Assembly (NCBI GenBank): GCA_039621445.1
Contig: CP154956.1
Location: forward strand, 20,921,295 to 20,985,294
Reading direction: 5' to 3'
DNA from: Euglena gracilis
Taxonomy: Eukaryota; Euglenida; Euglenophyceae; Euglenales
DNA: 64,000 nt
The notes beneath the pieces were generated by a model. It was not told the DNA's origin. It did not search any database and worked only from the letters and a program-made list of their open reading frames with translations. Numbering within the stretch: the stretch's first letter is position 1; every line of letters begins with the position of its first letter. Below are positions 27,194 to 35,539 of this stretch, one piece after another. The position numbers and the translations under genes are program-made.

Positions 27194-28371
27194 CGTTGCG
27201 AAATTTGCAAACAGCGCGAATATAAATCTTTTTCACTCAGGGTTGTGCAATATCTGCGACCCACTAGTGAAAGAAGTTTGGGGGCCCCAGGGTGACCATG
27301 GTTGTGATAGCTCAAAATCACATCATCAACCAGGTCTTGGGGTATACAATATTTATAACCAGAATCATTCCGGAAAATAAGCCGCAATGGTGATAGAGAG
27401 TAATTCTCTATGGATTCACCATTACGAAGTCTATTCACAATGGTACTATATACAGGGTCACGCGAATAATCCCATTCGCGGAAAAATAGGGGGGTAGGAG
27501 TTTCCGTACGCGTAATGCGACGGGGTCCGGCATTGCGTCCACGCCGGCGCCTTCCACGCAATGGTGAAATGACGATGCTGCGATACACCCGGGAAACCGG
27601 TAGTGAATCGAGCATGTTGTCCGCAGCGTCGGATCGACGTGCGAACTGGTCAGCCTCATGGCTGCCATGAAAAGTCGCATCACCCTCATCCGGGTTCCCA
27701 GGATAATACCAGGGGGCTCGGCTGAGAGGATCCGCAACTTTTTGCGTATGACCTGGGGTATAAACTACCACCAGGTTAAACTGGCTCAAGAACTCATGCC
27801 ATCGGCATCTTCTGCCAACTGATGACATGGCCTTGTTCAGGTCCTCGGTATACCAGTGTTGAAGGCTCTCATGATCCGTCAACACCAGTATCTGGACCAG
27901 GCTGCTGGCTATCCAGCTGCGGAATTTCTGGAGAATTAACACAATGGCATATGTCTCCTTTTTGCGAATGCTCCATTTAACCTGTCCTTTCCCGTTGTCG
28001 CCCTGTAGCTTCCTGCTGAAGAAAGCCACAGGTCGGAGTTCATTCGCCGCATTATGCTGGCTAAGAACCCCGCCAACAGCGTAATCGCTGCTGTCGACCT
28101 CCAGGACATACGGTTTGTATGGATCCGCGATATCGAGAACCACGTTCTCGAGGAGCAAGTCCTTGATTTTATTCAAGGCCTCGAGCATTTGGTCATCCCA
28201 AATGACTTTTGCGTTATCGGGTGTCCGATTTTTGAGTTGTCGGGTTAGGGGTACCGCGATATTCGCGAAATCTTTCATGTAAATCGCGTAATATTGGGCT
28301 AATCCCAAAAATCCCTTTAAATGCGTTAAGGTCTTAATGACCTCAGGAGTCCATTTCTTAATGGCCTCCAT
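27016..28371 (-). CDS. pol: F2-A RT connection, RNase H and integrase zinc domain
   Basis: A 451-codon frame. RT end: KKWTPEVIKTLTHLKGFLGL and AQYYAIYMKDFA. RNase H: YVLEVDSSDYAVGGVLSQ (D), KETYAIVLILQKFRSWI (E), ILVLTDHESLQHW (D) and TPGHTQKVADPLSRAP (D). Linker with RGRRRRGRN. Integrase HHCC: SYHNHGHPGAPKLL and SQRCQICQAVK. After about residue 420 it reads off frame. All RNase H acids are present. Confidence 0.88.
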   Translation of the reverse strand: MEAIKKWTPEVIKTLTHLKGFLGLAQYYAIYMKDFANIAVPLTRQLKNRTPDNAKVIWDDQMLEALNKIKDLLLENVVLDIADPYKPYVLEVDSSDYAVGGVLSQHNAANELRPVAFFSRKLQGDNGKGQVKWSIRKKETYAIVLILQKFRSWIASSLVQILVLTDHESLQHWYTEDLNKAMSSVGRRCRWHEFLSQFNLVVVYTPGHTQKVADPLSRAPWYYPGNPDEGDATFHGSHEADQFARRSDAADNMLDSLPVSRVYRSIVISPLRGRRRRGRNAGPRRITRTETPTPLFFREWDYSRDPVYSTIVNRLRNGESIENYSLSPLRLIFRNDSGYKYCIPQDLVDDVILSYHNHGHPGAPKLLSLVGRRYCTTLSEKDLYSRCLQISQRCQICQAVKTAQRYPPWYNGSFLDHLTLLRPSAWIFSNLNLAKDQMTKFTITFLLSSVG

Positions 28372-28403
28372 CTTACTGGGTGCGGCTTTACGCTGCCCGT
28401 TGC

Positions 28404-28679
28404 TCAGAATGTGTCCAAAAACTTAATAATTTTGCGAAACAGGTGCATTTTGGAACCCTTCACAAAGAGCACATGCTTTTGGAACGCGGATAATACGGCA
28501 AGCACATCGCGATAATGCGGGTCGAGGATATCCTCGCCCGATTTCGCGGATGGCGGTTGGGTTCCCACCAGTACATCATCGATGTACACCAGAGCAAACG
28601 GTAAATCGTGCAAAACCCACTGGATCATGCGTTGAAACATGGCTGGGCCATTCTTAACACCCATGGGAGTACCGTCCAT
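28404..28679 (-). CDS. pol: F2-A RT active-site segment
   Basis: GVKNGPAMFQRMIQWVLHDL and FALVYIDDVLVG (YxDD intact), then HVLFVKGSKMHLFRKIIK. It is bounded by two 1-base losses in homopolymers: 28665-28667 (upstream) and 28417-28421 (downstream, KFLDTF instead of FGHIL). Both occur identically in copy B. Confidence 0.85.
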   Translation of the reverse strand: MDGTPMGVKNGPAMFQRMIQWVLHDLPFALVYIDDVLVGTQPPSAKSGEDILDPHYRDVLAVLSAFQKHVLFVKGSKMHLFRKIIKFLDTF

Positions 28680-29437
28680 TGGTACACACCCTTGGATGTC
28701 ACGAATGCCGTGTACGGTTGCGAATCAGAATGCAAATGCATCTGATGGAAACCGTCTTCCAGATCAAAGATTGACCACAACCGATTATCCGATTGTCTGG
28801 TGATCAAATCCTCGATCAGCGGTAACGGGAAGGGGTCATCCTTCGTTTGGGAGTTCAGGTACCGGTAATCCAGCACCAGTCTCCACTTCTTCTGACCAGA
28901 CTGGTCAGCGGGTTTGGGCACCACAAAAGCTTGTGATGTCCACTCGCTCTTGGAAGGGATAATACACTTCCGCTGGATGAGCTTCTCAATCATCTCGTTG
29001 AGAGCCTGTTCGCGTTCACCCGAACAACGGAAAAATTTCCGGTGCATGGGTTTAGCGCCATCCTTGAGCTCAATTTTGCAAACACCGAATGGACCGCGAA
29101 TCGCGGGGTCGATGTCGCAGGCGTAAACTGGATTATCCAGTACAGCATGGAATTCGCGAGTAATTCGTGAACAATAGTCAGCAGACTTGGGGTGTTGGTC
29201 CGCACTCTCAATGACCGCAGAAATCTGCGCTGAGGGTGTGGCATCCCCATTGGTACCAAGGTATCTTGGCACACGCACATCGGATATTCCGAATGCGTCA
29301 AAGAAACAAACACGAAAAATGATTTCTTTAACAGGTGGTAATAGTTTTCCCACAAAAATCCTCAAATAGAGGTACATCAGCGGGTAAATCCCACCAATGA
29401 AAACACACATAGGATAGTTGGTGAAACCAATCCGCAT
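28625..29437 (-). CDS. pol: F2-A RT N-terminal half
   Basis: A 270-codon frame. HAVLDNPVYACDIDPAIRGP, GVCKIELKDGAKPMHRKFFR, EKLIQRKCIIPSKSEWTSQA, KKWRLVLDYRYLNSQTKDDP and LWSIFDLEDGFHQMHLHSDS (motif A Asp) are typical Ty3/gypsy RT. The frame closes after VYQWTVLP, where LPMGVKNGP is expected. Confidence 0.88.
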   Translation of the reverse strand: MRIGFTNYPMCVFIGGIYPLMYLYLRIFVGKLLPPVKEIIFRVCFFDAFGISDVRVPRYLGTNGDATPSAQISAVIESADQHPKSADYCSRITREFHAVLDNPVYACDIDPAIRGPFGVCKIELKDGAKPMHRKFFRCSGEREQALNEMIEKLIQRKCIIPSKSEWTSQAFVVPKPADQSGQKKWRLVLDYRYLNSQTKDDPFPLPLIEDLITRQSDNRLWSIFDLEDGFHQMHLHSDSQPYTAFVTSKGVYQWTVLPWVLRMAQPCFNA

Positions 29438-30260
29438 TCAGATTGACGGGTATGAGGAGAGCTCCTCGCGCTTCATCGCGGAGGATTTTCGCCACCACTT
29501 CCGGGATAAGTTTTGGGGGAGGGTGCATCCATAGTACCGTATCACCCCAAAATTTTAGAAATGCGTTGGTATGTCGCGACCAATATTGCGACAAGCGCGC
29601 ATGCGCTTTTGATGAAAACACATCAATTTCCAACGACAAATCGAAGGAATCAGCCAAAACCACTATTTTGGAGAACCATTCCTCCAAAATACGGTATTGA
29701 CCAAAATTTAATGCGTTCCATACGCGCATCGCGTAGGTGTCGACCTGGTTCGCGGGCTGAAGAGCGGTAACGCAATTCAGGGATCCGCAAACATAGGTCA
29801 AGGGTGTGTCCTCCACACTCCCTAGGGGCATTCCCGAGGGTTGATGGGTTGGATGGGTGCATACCCAGTCCATATCACGCCAGATGGAGGTGGTGGAGGT
29901 ATGTGACACGTATTTCGCGGTCCCAAACAACAAGGCAATACCTCGTTGTTGGAGCACTTGATGTACGGTCGCGCATTGCGATCCACAACCAAGTGTATGG
30001 TTACGCGAAATCGGGAGTAGTGTTGATGTTTGGACAAAACATCCACAATCGAAATCTGGCTGGGCGGAAATTCTCCTACAGTGCACACATTGGAAGGAAG
30101 TGTCGGAGTAGTGGTCCTGGTCGCGCATGTTGGTCTGGTGGGGGTGTGTGTAAAAGTTGGGATGCGCTTTTGAAGCTGCTGGGGGGTGTACAGATGTATC
30201 TGAAAGCGATACATCTGGTGGAAAACGGGGTATTGGTGCAGCTGGGCGACTACTCGACAC
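29328..30260 (-). CDS. F2-A Dam-like domain (HPPP variant) between protease and RT
   Basis: A 310-codon frame. N-terminal Cys-rich part: FQCVHCRRISAQPDFDCGCF and LGCGSQCATVHQVLQQRG; then YVCGSLNCVTALQPANQVDT. From about residue 210 comes LEIDVFSSKAHARLSQYWSR, FWGDTVLWMHPPPKLIPEVV, AKILRDEARGALLIPVNLNA and DWFHQL, which aligns motif by motif with the F1 domain (CIDLFANHLN...LWANPPFSQLSKVVTKL...VLVHPDW). The catalytic Asn/Asp-Pro-Pro-aromatic is HPPP here, so methylation is unlikely; a structural or binding role would fit. Confidence 0.7.
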   Translation of the reverse strand: MSSSRPAAPIPRFPPDVSLSDTSVHPPAASKAHPNFYTHPHQTNMRDQDHYSDTSFQCVHCRRISAQPDFDCGCFVQTSTLLPISRNHTLGCGSQCATVHQVLQQRGIALLFGTAKYVSHTSTTSIWRDMDWVCTHPTHQPSGMPLGSVEDTPLTYVCGSLNCVTALQPANQVDTYAMRVWNALNFGQYRILEEWFSKIVVLADSFDLSLEIDVFSSKAHARLSQYWSRHTNAFLKFWGDTVLWMHPPPKLIPEVVAKILRDEARGALLIPVNLNADWFHQLSYVCFHWWDLPADVPLFEDFCGKTITTC

Positions 30261-30265
30261 GTACT

Positions 30266-31093
30266 TCAGGCCTTTGGGCTTTCGTCTTGTAACCCAGTGG
30301 AACGAGGGGTACCGCTACTCGCTTGCCCTGCCTCATGGGGAACGGAAGTTGGTGTGTCAATGGGCAGGGGGTGAACTTTATCGGTACACCCGGTGTGGAA
30401 AACGTTGGTTGGTGTGGTTGGTAACGGGGTAAAAGTTTTCGAAAACGGTGTGGAAAAATTGGTGGCTATCGCGGTTGACGCCACAGGTGATGAAGGTTTG
30501 GGGGGCAATGAGGAGAATGGTGATGTGCGCAAACTGTGGGAGTGGCAATCCACTACCAGCCGGTGCTGACGTAAAAAGGGGTATCCCAGAATTACGTCAG
30601 AACCATGGATTCCGGATTCGTATCCCCAGGTATCCGGAAAATTTTGCGGTTGGGGGGGGTGTGAGTGGTGCTTGGGGATGAGGGGTAGGACAATGTCCAA
30701 AAAGCATCCCAAGTCACCACCGCACATGGGGGTGTTGTCAGCCGTCGTAATTTGGATCGGCTTCTTGGCTTTCACCAAGAGCGGGGTTGGTATCAACCCG
30801 AACCGAAAAAGTAGTGCAACGCGACAACCAGTGTCAATGAGAATTTTGACTTTTGAACAAAAAATTTGAATTTTGATTTCCGCTTGGACCAAAAGTTCCA
30901 TGGGGGGTAAGCAAAGTGAAGGGTCTGGCGAAAATGCGTTTTCTTGCCAGCTTTCCCATGAACCCTTTCCTACTTTGCACAACATTCCGAGCGGAAAGTT
31001 GGAGTGGGGGGTGGGGGCCCCGAAAATTTTCCGGGTACCGACCAGAAAGGCAGATGGGCAGGGGGGGCAGGGTTGATCAGGTCCTACCTCCAT
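30266..31093 (-). CDS. pol: F2-A protease
   Basis: A 275-codon frame. Retropepsin: VKILIDTGCRVALLFRFGLI (DTG), KPIQITTADNTPMCGGDLGC (flap) and GSDVILGYPFLRQHRLVVDC (ILG). The last ~80 residues are a Ser/Thr/Pro-rich linker leading towards the Dam-like ORF. It is intact here and split in copy B by one extra G. Confidence 0.85.
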   Translation of the reverse strand: MEVGPDQPCPPCPSAFLVGTRKIFGAPTPHSNFPLGMLCKVGKGSWESWQENAFSPDPSLCLPPMELLVQAEIKIQIFCSKVKILIDTGCRVALLFRFGLIPTPLLVKAKKPIQITTADNTPMCGGDLGCFLDIVLPLIPKHHSHPPQPQNFPDTWGYESGIHGSDVILGYPFLRQHRLVVDCHSHSLRTSPFSSLPPKPSSPVASTAIATNFSTPFSKTFTPLPTTPTNVFHTGCTDKVHPLPIDTPTSVPHEAGQASSGTPRSTGLQDESPKA

Positions 31094-31138
31094 CTGTTCA
31101 TCAGCCCAGAGGTCCGTGCCCTCGGACCTCGGGCTCCC

Positions 31139-31756
31139 CTACTCCAGGTCCGAACCGGCCGAATAGCCGGCTATGGGCCTTTTAGAGGTATAAACGGATT
31201 TCAACGTGCGCACCGCCATGCGGGCCTCGTCGAAATCGGTATCCGTGGTCTCATCCCCCTCCCTGCCCGAAGCCGGGGTGTCATCCTCCAAACAAGATAT
31301 CTTGAAACCGACTTTATGGCGGTTGGAGGAGTGACCCTTGTCACCGCGATTCATACCGCGATGACGTTTGCCAGGGCGGGGAGAACGAGAACGCGGACAT
31401 TTGGATGAGTGGTGATCACTCGATGCACAAAACGAACACCGAGATTTGTGTCGCGATTCGGTGTAACGGGGGGATCGGTTTCCCGATTTCCCGTCAACCC
31501 GTCGTGGTGACCGGGTATCCCGTCGACCATGACCGGTGTATCGGGTTTTTCCCGATGAGGATCGCGAAGAAGATGATCCGCTTCGCGAACGCGATCGCGA
31601 TGCCTCGCGATGAGAATCACGCTTCTTGGCCGGGGCACCGGGTGACCTACCCCGAGGGGTACCGTGTTTCCTCTCATCGCGGAACGGGATCCGGGGGCTA
31701 ATACCACCGGAACGGGGACCCAATAACCGTGAATTGCCCGATTGGCGTGAAAACAC
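31139..31756 (-). CDS. gag: F2-A nucleocapsid: RS-rich region with CCHC knuckle
   Basis: A 205-codon frame. SRSRSRSGSSSSRSSSGKTR resembles an SR-rich segment. CSFCASSDHHSSKC (31397-31438) is a CX2CX4HX4C knuckle, and a second, degenerate one precedes it (KSGHTSREC). An acidic tail (GREGDETTDTDFDEARMAV) ends in YSAGSDLE. It binds element RNA. Confidence 0.75.
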   Translation of the reverse strand: MFSRQSGNSRLLGPRSGGISPRIPFRDERKHGTPRGRSPGAPAKKRDSHREASRSRSRSGSSSSRSSSGKTRYTGHGRRDTRSPRRVDGKSGNRSPRYTESRHKSRCSFCASSDHHSSKCPRSRSPRPGKRHRGMNRGDKGHSSNRHKVGFKISCLEDDTPASGREGDETTDTDFDEARMAVRTLKSVYTSKRPIAGYSAGSDLE

Positions 31757-31888
31757 GGAGGAACCCGAACCTCGTGATGAGGTCGAGCCTCGCGGACTCT
31801 GAATACGCTTACGCGCTTCAGGATTAGGACATTCCCGAGACGTATGTCCCGATTTGTTGTTGAAGCTATCACAGCTTCTTGGTCAGAT

Positions 31889-32374
31889 TCAATCCGCGTA
31901 TACCGCACACCCAACCGCTGGATTACCGGCTGGTTCGGTAAACGCATTGCGAAAATCACCGGTTTCACCCACTACACCCACCACGGGATCGAAAACGCGA
32001 TACCCGCGTTCTTCGGACCAAGCCACGGATAAAGTGTGCTTTTTGTGCAACTGCTTGGAAACATATTTCCAGCGTTGGTCAAGAGTCATTGCATTACCCG
32101 CCAACTCCTCACGGTGGATATCCTTGATGAGGCTAGGCGTGAAATGCATGAGAACAGCGTCAAACTGTTCGCGCATTTGCTTTTCACTGAGTTCATCCAC
32201 TTCAGCGGCAAGTCCTAACCATTTGGCATACCAAAGGTCAATGGACTTCCACTTGCGATCGGGTGGGGCGCATTGCCGCCACTTGGTCTCCACGGTAATC
32301 CTAGCGACCAAACTTGAACTGGTGGAAGCGTATTGCTCCACCAGGTCATCAAAGGAAACGCGGTAGCGAATCAC
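31889..32374 (-). CDS. gag: F2-A capsid C-terminal part
   Basis: A 161-codon frame. IRYRVSFDDLVEQYASTSSS, KWKSIDLWYAKWLGLAAEVD and AVLMHFTPSLIKDIHREELA: helical and Trp/Leu-rich as in Ty3-type capsid. It follows the next feature (ERARDNL) after the loss of one G. Confidence 0.65.
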   Translation of the reverse strand: MIRYRVSFDDLVEQYASTSSSLVARITVETKWRQCAPPDRKWKSIDLWYAKWLGLAAEVDELSEKQMREQFDAVLMHFTPSLIKDIHREELAGNAMTLDQRWKYVSKQLHKKHTLSVAWSEERGYRVFDPVVGVVGETGDFRNAFTEPAGNPAVGCAVYAD

Positions 32375-32775
32375 AAGTTGTCGCGCGCGCGCTCCTTTTC
32401 ATCCCTTGGGAGGCAATCGATGAATTCCATCTTGATCACCTCCGGGTTTGTGTCCTGGGTTGTCCCTTTCAATGCCCAGTAGTATTCCCAGTCCCGGAAA
32501 AACTGTCTCCATGTGGTTGGATCACCGTCCCACTGGGGTTTCACCTTATTTGCGATTGCGATGGTGCCCTTGAAGTCTTTCTGAAAAACCCGTTGGCCCT
32601 CGGTGGTATTCCGTGGATTCGGGCCCGGGTACGCTCGAGCACCAACGGTATCCTTTCCGGATTCTTGTCGGAATCGCGAAACTTCTGGTGAAGGTGAGGT
32701 ACCGGAAATCCGGTCGCAAACCCTGTTGGTCACCCGTAATACGGGGACTCTCCGGTGTGGGGGTATGTCGCGCAT
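32371..32775 (-). CDS. gag: F2-A capsid N-terminal part
   Basis: TIAIANKVKPQWDGDPTTWR and QFFRDWEYYWALKGTTQDTN, then IKMEFIDCLPRDEKERARDN. The W-DG-DP-W-F pattern is the usual start of a gag capsid. It is frameshifted from the upstream linker at about 32600. Confidence 0.65.
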   Translation of the reverse strand: MRDIPPHRRVPVLRVTNRVCDRISGTSPSPEVSRFRQESGKDTVGARAYPGPNPRNTTEGQRVFQKDFKGTIAIANKVKPQWDGDPTTWRQFFRDWEYYWALKGTTQDTNPEVIKMEFIDCLPRDEKERARDNL

Positions 32776-33325
32776 GCAACGTGTGACCCACTCCCGGTGT
32801 ACGGGTTTGGCTCATTCCACGCACAAGCATGGAATGATGTATTTCTTGGTGGAGACTTGGCAGAATCGCCGTGTTTTCCGAAAATTCGGTTCCCGTAATG
32901 GGAAATTCATCCGAAAACTGGTTTTGAGTTGTGGGCAAGGCCAATGGTGGCACAATTCGCGGAATCGCGGATTGTGACACCCGGGACACGGGTGGTGGTG
33001 GTCCATGTGCACCCAGAGCCGGGTTACGGGAACGCGACTCTGGAACATTTGGCGCATCTTCGGCAATGCACACTGCCGGATTGCGGTGTGAAACCCGCTG
33101 CAGGTTGGACACATTATCCAAACCCACAGACAGGTCATGCACACTTTGCTCCAAATGCTCAACGAGTTGGAGTTGGCCGCAAATACGGTCAACTTCATCC
33201 TCCAAAGCGCGAATACGCTTGCGGTAACGGGAAAAGTCATCCAAGTGCGGAATCCTTTCGGAAATTCCGGTAACATCTTGGACAAGTTTCCCGTGAGACT
33301 TATCCAATAATTGGAGTTGTCCCAT
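32546..33325 (-). CDS. gag: F2-A gag linker and coiled coil
   Basis: A 259-codon frame. YRKRIRALEDEVDRICGQLQ and LVEHLEQSVHDLSVGLDNVS form a coiled coil, followed by a Pro-rich linker (PPPPVSRVSQSAIPRIVPPL). Confidence 0.55.
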   Translation of the reverse strand: MGQLQLLDKSHGKLVQDVTGISERIPHLDDFSRYRKRIRALEDEVDRICGQLQLVEHLEQSVHDLSVGLDNVSNLQRVSHRNPAVCIAEDAPNVPESRSRNPALGAHGPPPPVSRVSQSAIPRIVPPLALPTTQNQFSDEFPITGTEFSENTAILPSLHQEIHHSMLVRGMSQTRTPGVGHTLHARHTPTPESPRITGDQQGLRPDFRYLTFTRSFAIPTRIRKGYRWCSSVPGPESTEYHRGPTGFSERLQGHHRNRK

Positions 33326-33955
33326 TAATGCTTTTACAGCATTTGTGCAAAGGTGATGTCACCTTGGTTGGTGTGGTGGTGGGTGCAACCGGTGCAGGGT
33401 TATCCGACAACACGGTTGTGGTACCCATGGGCAAATTTCCGGGTTGTGGCTTATCCAGAAACGCGGAAATTCGCTCACCCAACCTGGTAATCTCACTTTG
33501 CGTGGATCGGGCATTCCGATTCACCGATTCCTCAAGCCGAATAGGCTGTGCAGAAATCTTGCAAGGTTTTTTCCTGAGTGATAGTAAGCATTTTGTAATA
33601 AAATGCCTTGAATTGAGGGTTCTTGGTGATACGAGAACTGGAACCTGCAGGTAGAGACTGCATTTTCCGTTACTTTGGTAGACACCGATGCATACCGGGT
33701 CTGGAGTTCCCCAATAGCAGTCTGAATACCGCTAATGTCCGGAACTCGGTGGGAAAGTGCGGAATAGCTTTGTTGCAAACCCGCAATGGCCGAGTTAATC
33801 CCGCCAATGTCGGATTGCAACTGCAACTGCAGGGAATCCTGCCGTTGTGCCATTTCCGCGACTTTCGCGCTCAGATTGGATAATCCAACCCGATTCGCGT
33901 CACAATAGCAGGTTTTCTGCTCCAAGCGGGAAAGTCGCTCCTCCAACTGCCGCAC
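33300..33955 (-). pseudogene. gag: F2-A gag coiled-coil middle, broken
   Basis: Two frames: RQLEERLSRLEQKTCYCDAN, GLSNLSAKVAEMAQRQDSLQ (33521-33955) and ITRLGERISAFLDKPQPG (33300-33524). Copy B reads both as one frame (48180-48925). A cluster of about 15 substitutions and indels at 33538-33670 breaks copy A. Confidence 0.6.
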
Positions 33956-34941
33956 ATACGTGTGGGGAGCAAAATTCTCGTTGGCTTGTGACTGGAATTG
34001 CCGAAACTTTTCCGTTTCATAACCGTTGTAGTGAGTGAGTCATGCAAGTGCAGAAACTTGGAGTCATTCCGCGTTTCCGCTTCATGCATGCATTCACTAA
34101 TTTGCCGGAAGTGTTGCGGGAGTTGTTGGCACATTTTGTCAAAGGTTTCCCGAAAGTTTGCAAGGTCAATACCCGCACTTTCGAAATTCCTCTGGCAATA
34201 TTTGCCAACTTCCTGCAAGTAATTCCAGCAGAATTCCAGCTTGGTTAAGACATGTTTTTGGTTGTCCTCATCAAACTGGAGCACTTTGTTTAGTGCGGTT
34301 GCACATTCTGCAACGTATTGTTGCACATGGTTGAACTGCCTCACAAGGGGGTGATCCTCTGGAAGCCGAGCAACGATATCCTGCACATCCTCAGCAGTGA
34401 GGAGCTCACCAGTGCCCTTCCCACAGCCATCCATGGGTTGGGACGTACCAGAGAATTCCGGTACCACTAGGCGAGTCTCCGGTTGCCAAGGTAGTGTGGG
34501 ATAGCACCCAAGATCGGGTGGTGGTGGCAAAGCTCTGTAAGGGCTTGCCGGTGGAAGAACGGGTGGTGGTTGAAAGAAACACGGGGTTTCCAGTCCACCA
34601 TCACCAGAGAAGCCCGGTGGCGGAATCACCACGGGTCTCTCCGGTGTGCGCAGCTGCACCATTGCCGCAGACAGAGGCGAATACCCCTGTTGTGGCAAGG
34701 TGAGTGCGGAAGAGGCCGCATTAGCCTCTGAAGCCAATGATGTGGAGGGCTCATCGCCAACCACTGTCAATGATGACAAGTGTTGCAATCTTGACAATTG
34801 AACCAATTGTGCCTCATCGGCGTGGGAACTGGAAGCACTTTCACATAAAAGCTTCCAATCCCCATTTTCTTGGTCAATGTCTTGCAATGATGCCTGTAAT
34901 AAGGCACAATTGAATTGATGGTTGGGGCCTGTGCTTTGCAT
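33871..34941 (-). CDS. gag: F2-A gag N-terminal region
   Basis: The likely ATG is at 34941 (MQSTGPNHQFNCALLQASLQ); the open frame extends upstream to 34965. It has a Pro-rich middle (VIPPPGFSGDGGLETPCFFQ), a helical QQYVAECATALNKVLQFDED segment and SECMHEAETRNDSKFLHLHD. A 4-base gtga duplication (near 34030) relative to copy B changes the last ~50 residues. Confidence 0.6.
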   Translation of the reverse strand: MQSTGPNHQFNCALLQASLQDIDQENGDWKLLCESASSSHADEAQLVQLSRLQHLSSLTVVGDEPSTSLASEANAASSALTLPQQGYSPLSAAMVQLRTPERPVVIPPPGFSGDGGLETPCFFQPPPVLPPASPYRALPPPPDLGCYPTLPWQPETRLVVPEFSGTSQPMDGCGKGTGELLTAEDVQDIVARLPEDHPLVRQFNHVQQYVAECATALNKVLQFDEDNQKHVLTKLEFCWNYLQEVGKYCQRNFESAGIDLANFRETFDKMCQQLPQHFRQISECMHEAETRNDSKFLHLHDSLTTTVMKRKSFGNSSHKPTRILLPTRMCGSWRSDFPAWSRKPAIVTRIGLDYPI

Positions 34942-34965
34942 CTTTCTGATGACAAAAAACAGCAA

Positions 34966-35202
34966 AAACCCACAAAACTAAGCAGTTGTGCTGGCACCAG
35001 AGGGGCTGTAACGGGTAATACCGTACAGAACCTTCCGGAGCCTGCTCGTCTGCTTAGATGTTGACTAGAAGCCGGGAGCTGACGCTGCGACCGTGTAATA
35101 ACGGTGCAGGGGCTCTCCGCTGCCAGTCAGCGTAGGATCGAACCAATCTGCTACCAAGTGTAATACTTGATGGCGTATCTTTCTGTATGGGCTGTATGTG
35201 TA
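34966..35202 (-). other. F2-A leader with a second primer-site-like block
   Basis: A leader of about 240 bp. At 35133-35156 the plus strand reads taggatcgaaccaatctgct + acca followed by agtgta, that is, a tRNA 3'-end-like sequence plus the last six bases of the LTR. This is a 70-bp-offset duplicate of the true primer-site/LTR boundary. Confidence 0.6.
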
Positions 35203-35226
35203 GGATCGTGACCTAATCTGCTACCA
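35203..35226 (-). promoter_or_regulatory. F2 primer-binding site, initiator tRNA-Met type
   Basis: On the minus strand, TGGTAGCAGATTAGGTCACG begins immediately after the LTR. TGGTAGCAGA is complementary to CTGCTACCA, the 3' end of eukaryotic initiator tRNA-Met. Further bases resemble its T arm (GGATCG..ACC). Confidence 0.8.
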
Positions 35227-35534
35227 AGTGTACGTCTGATTCCCAATTCCCCTTTCCCAATTCCCAAAAGCCTTCGCTTTCGCCTTGGCGCACCTACTTG
35301 GGAACTGAAAATCAGAGTAACAGAAAATCCCTTTTCCCACTTCCCAAGAAGCAAAGCACGGAGCAATGCAGGGAGGACGGACTGGATAACCAAGTCCGGT
35401 CCGGAGAAAAGGAAAGACAAAACAGAATACCACCTGTGGAGAGAGAAGGGGCACCCATTAGGAAATCCTAATAGGATCTGCTTCCATCCTAACTTCCTCA
35501 ACGGAAGGGGACAGAAGCATACGCCTGGTACACA
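35227..35534 (-). repeat. F2-A 5' LTR
   Basis: 308 bp, TGTGTAC...GTACACT on the minus strand, followed outside by gtatg (35535-35539). Identical by eye to 50101-50408. Confidence 0.93.
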
Positions 35535-35539
35535 GTATG

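Larger units (their letters stand above)
22395..35539 (-). mobile_element. F2-A full-length LTR retrotransposon with target duplication
   Basis: LTR to LTR is 22400-35534 (13,135 bp), flanked by gtatg at 22395-22399 and 35535-35539. 5' to 3' on the minus strand: LTR, primer site, leader, gag, protease, Dam-like domain, RT, RNase H, integrase, ORF3, polypurine tract, LTR. The LTRs differ at 3 of 308 sites, so insertion is recent, yet coding is broken by many 1-base indels. Confidence 0.93.

Noticed and set aside
34982-35003. tggtgccagcacaactgc (minus) as an F2 primer-binding site
   Set aside because: It lies about 220 bp from the LTR. TGGTAGCAGA directly adjoins the LTR and matches initiator tRNA-Met.
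35070-35156. A tRNA gene ending in ctacca
   Set aside because: Only the 3' T-arm/acceptor part is tRNA-like; no matching 5' acceptor strand, D arm or anticodon arm.
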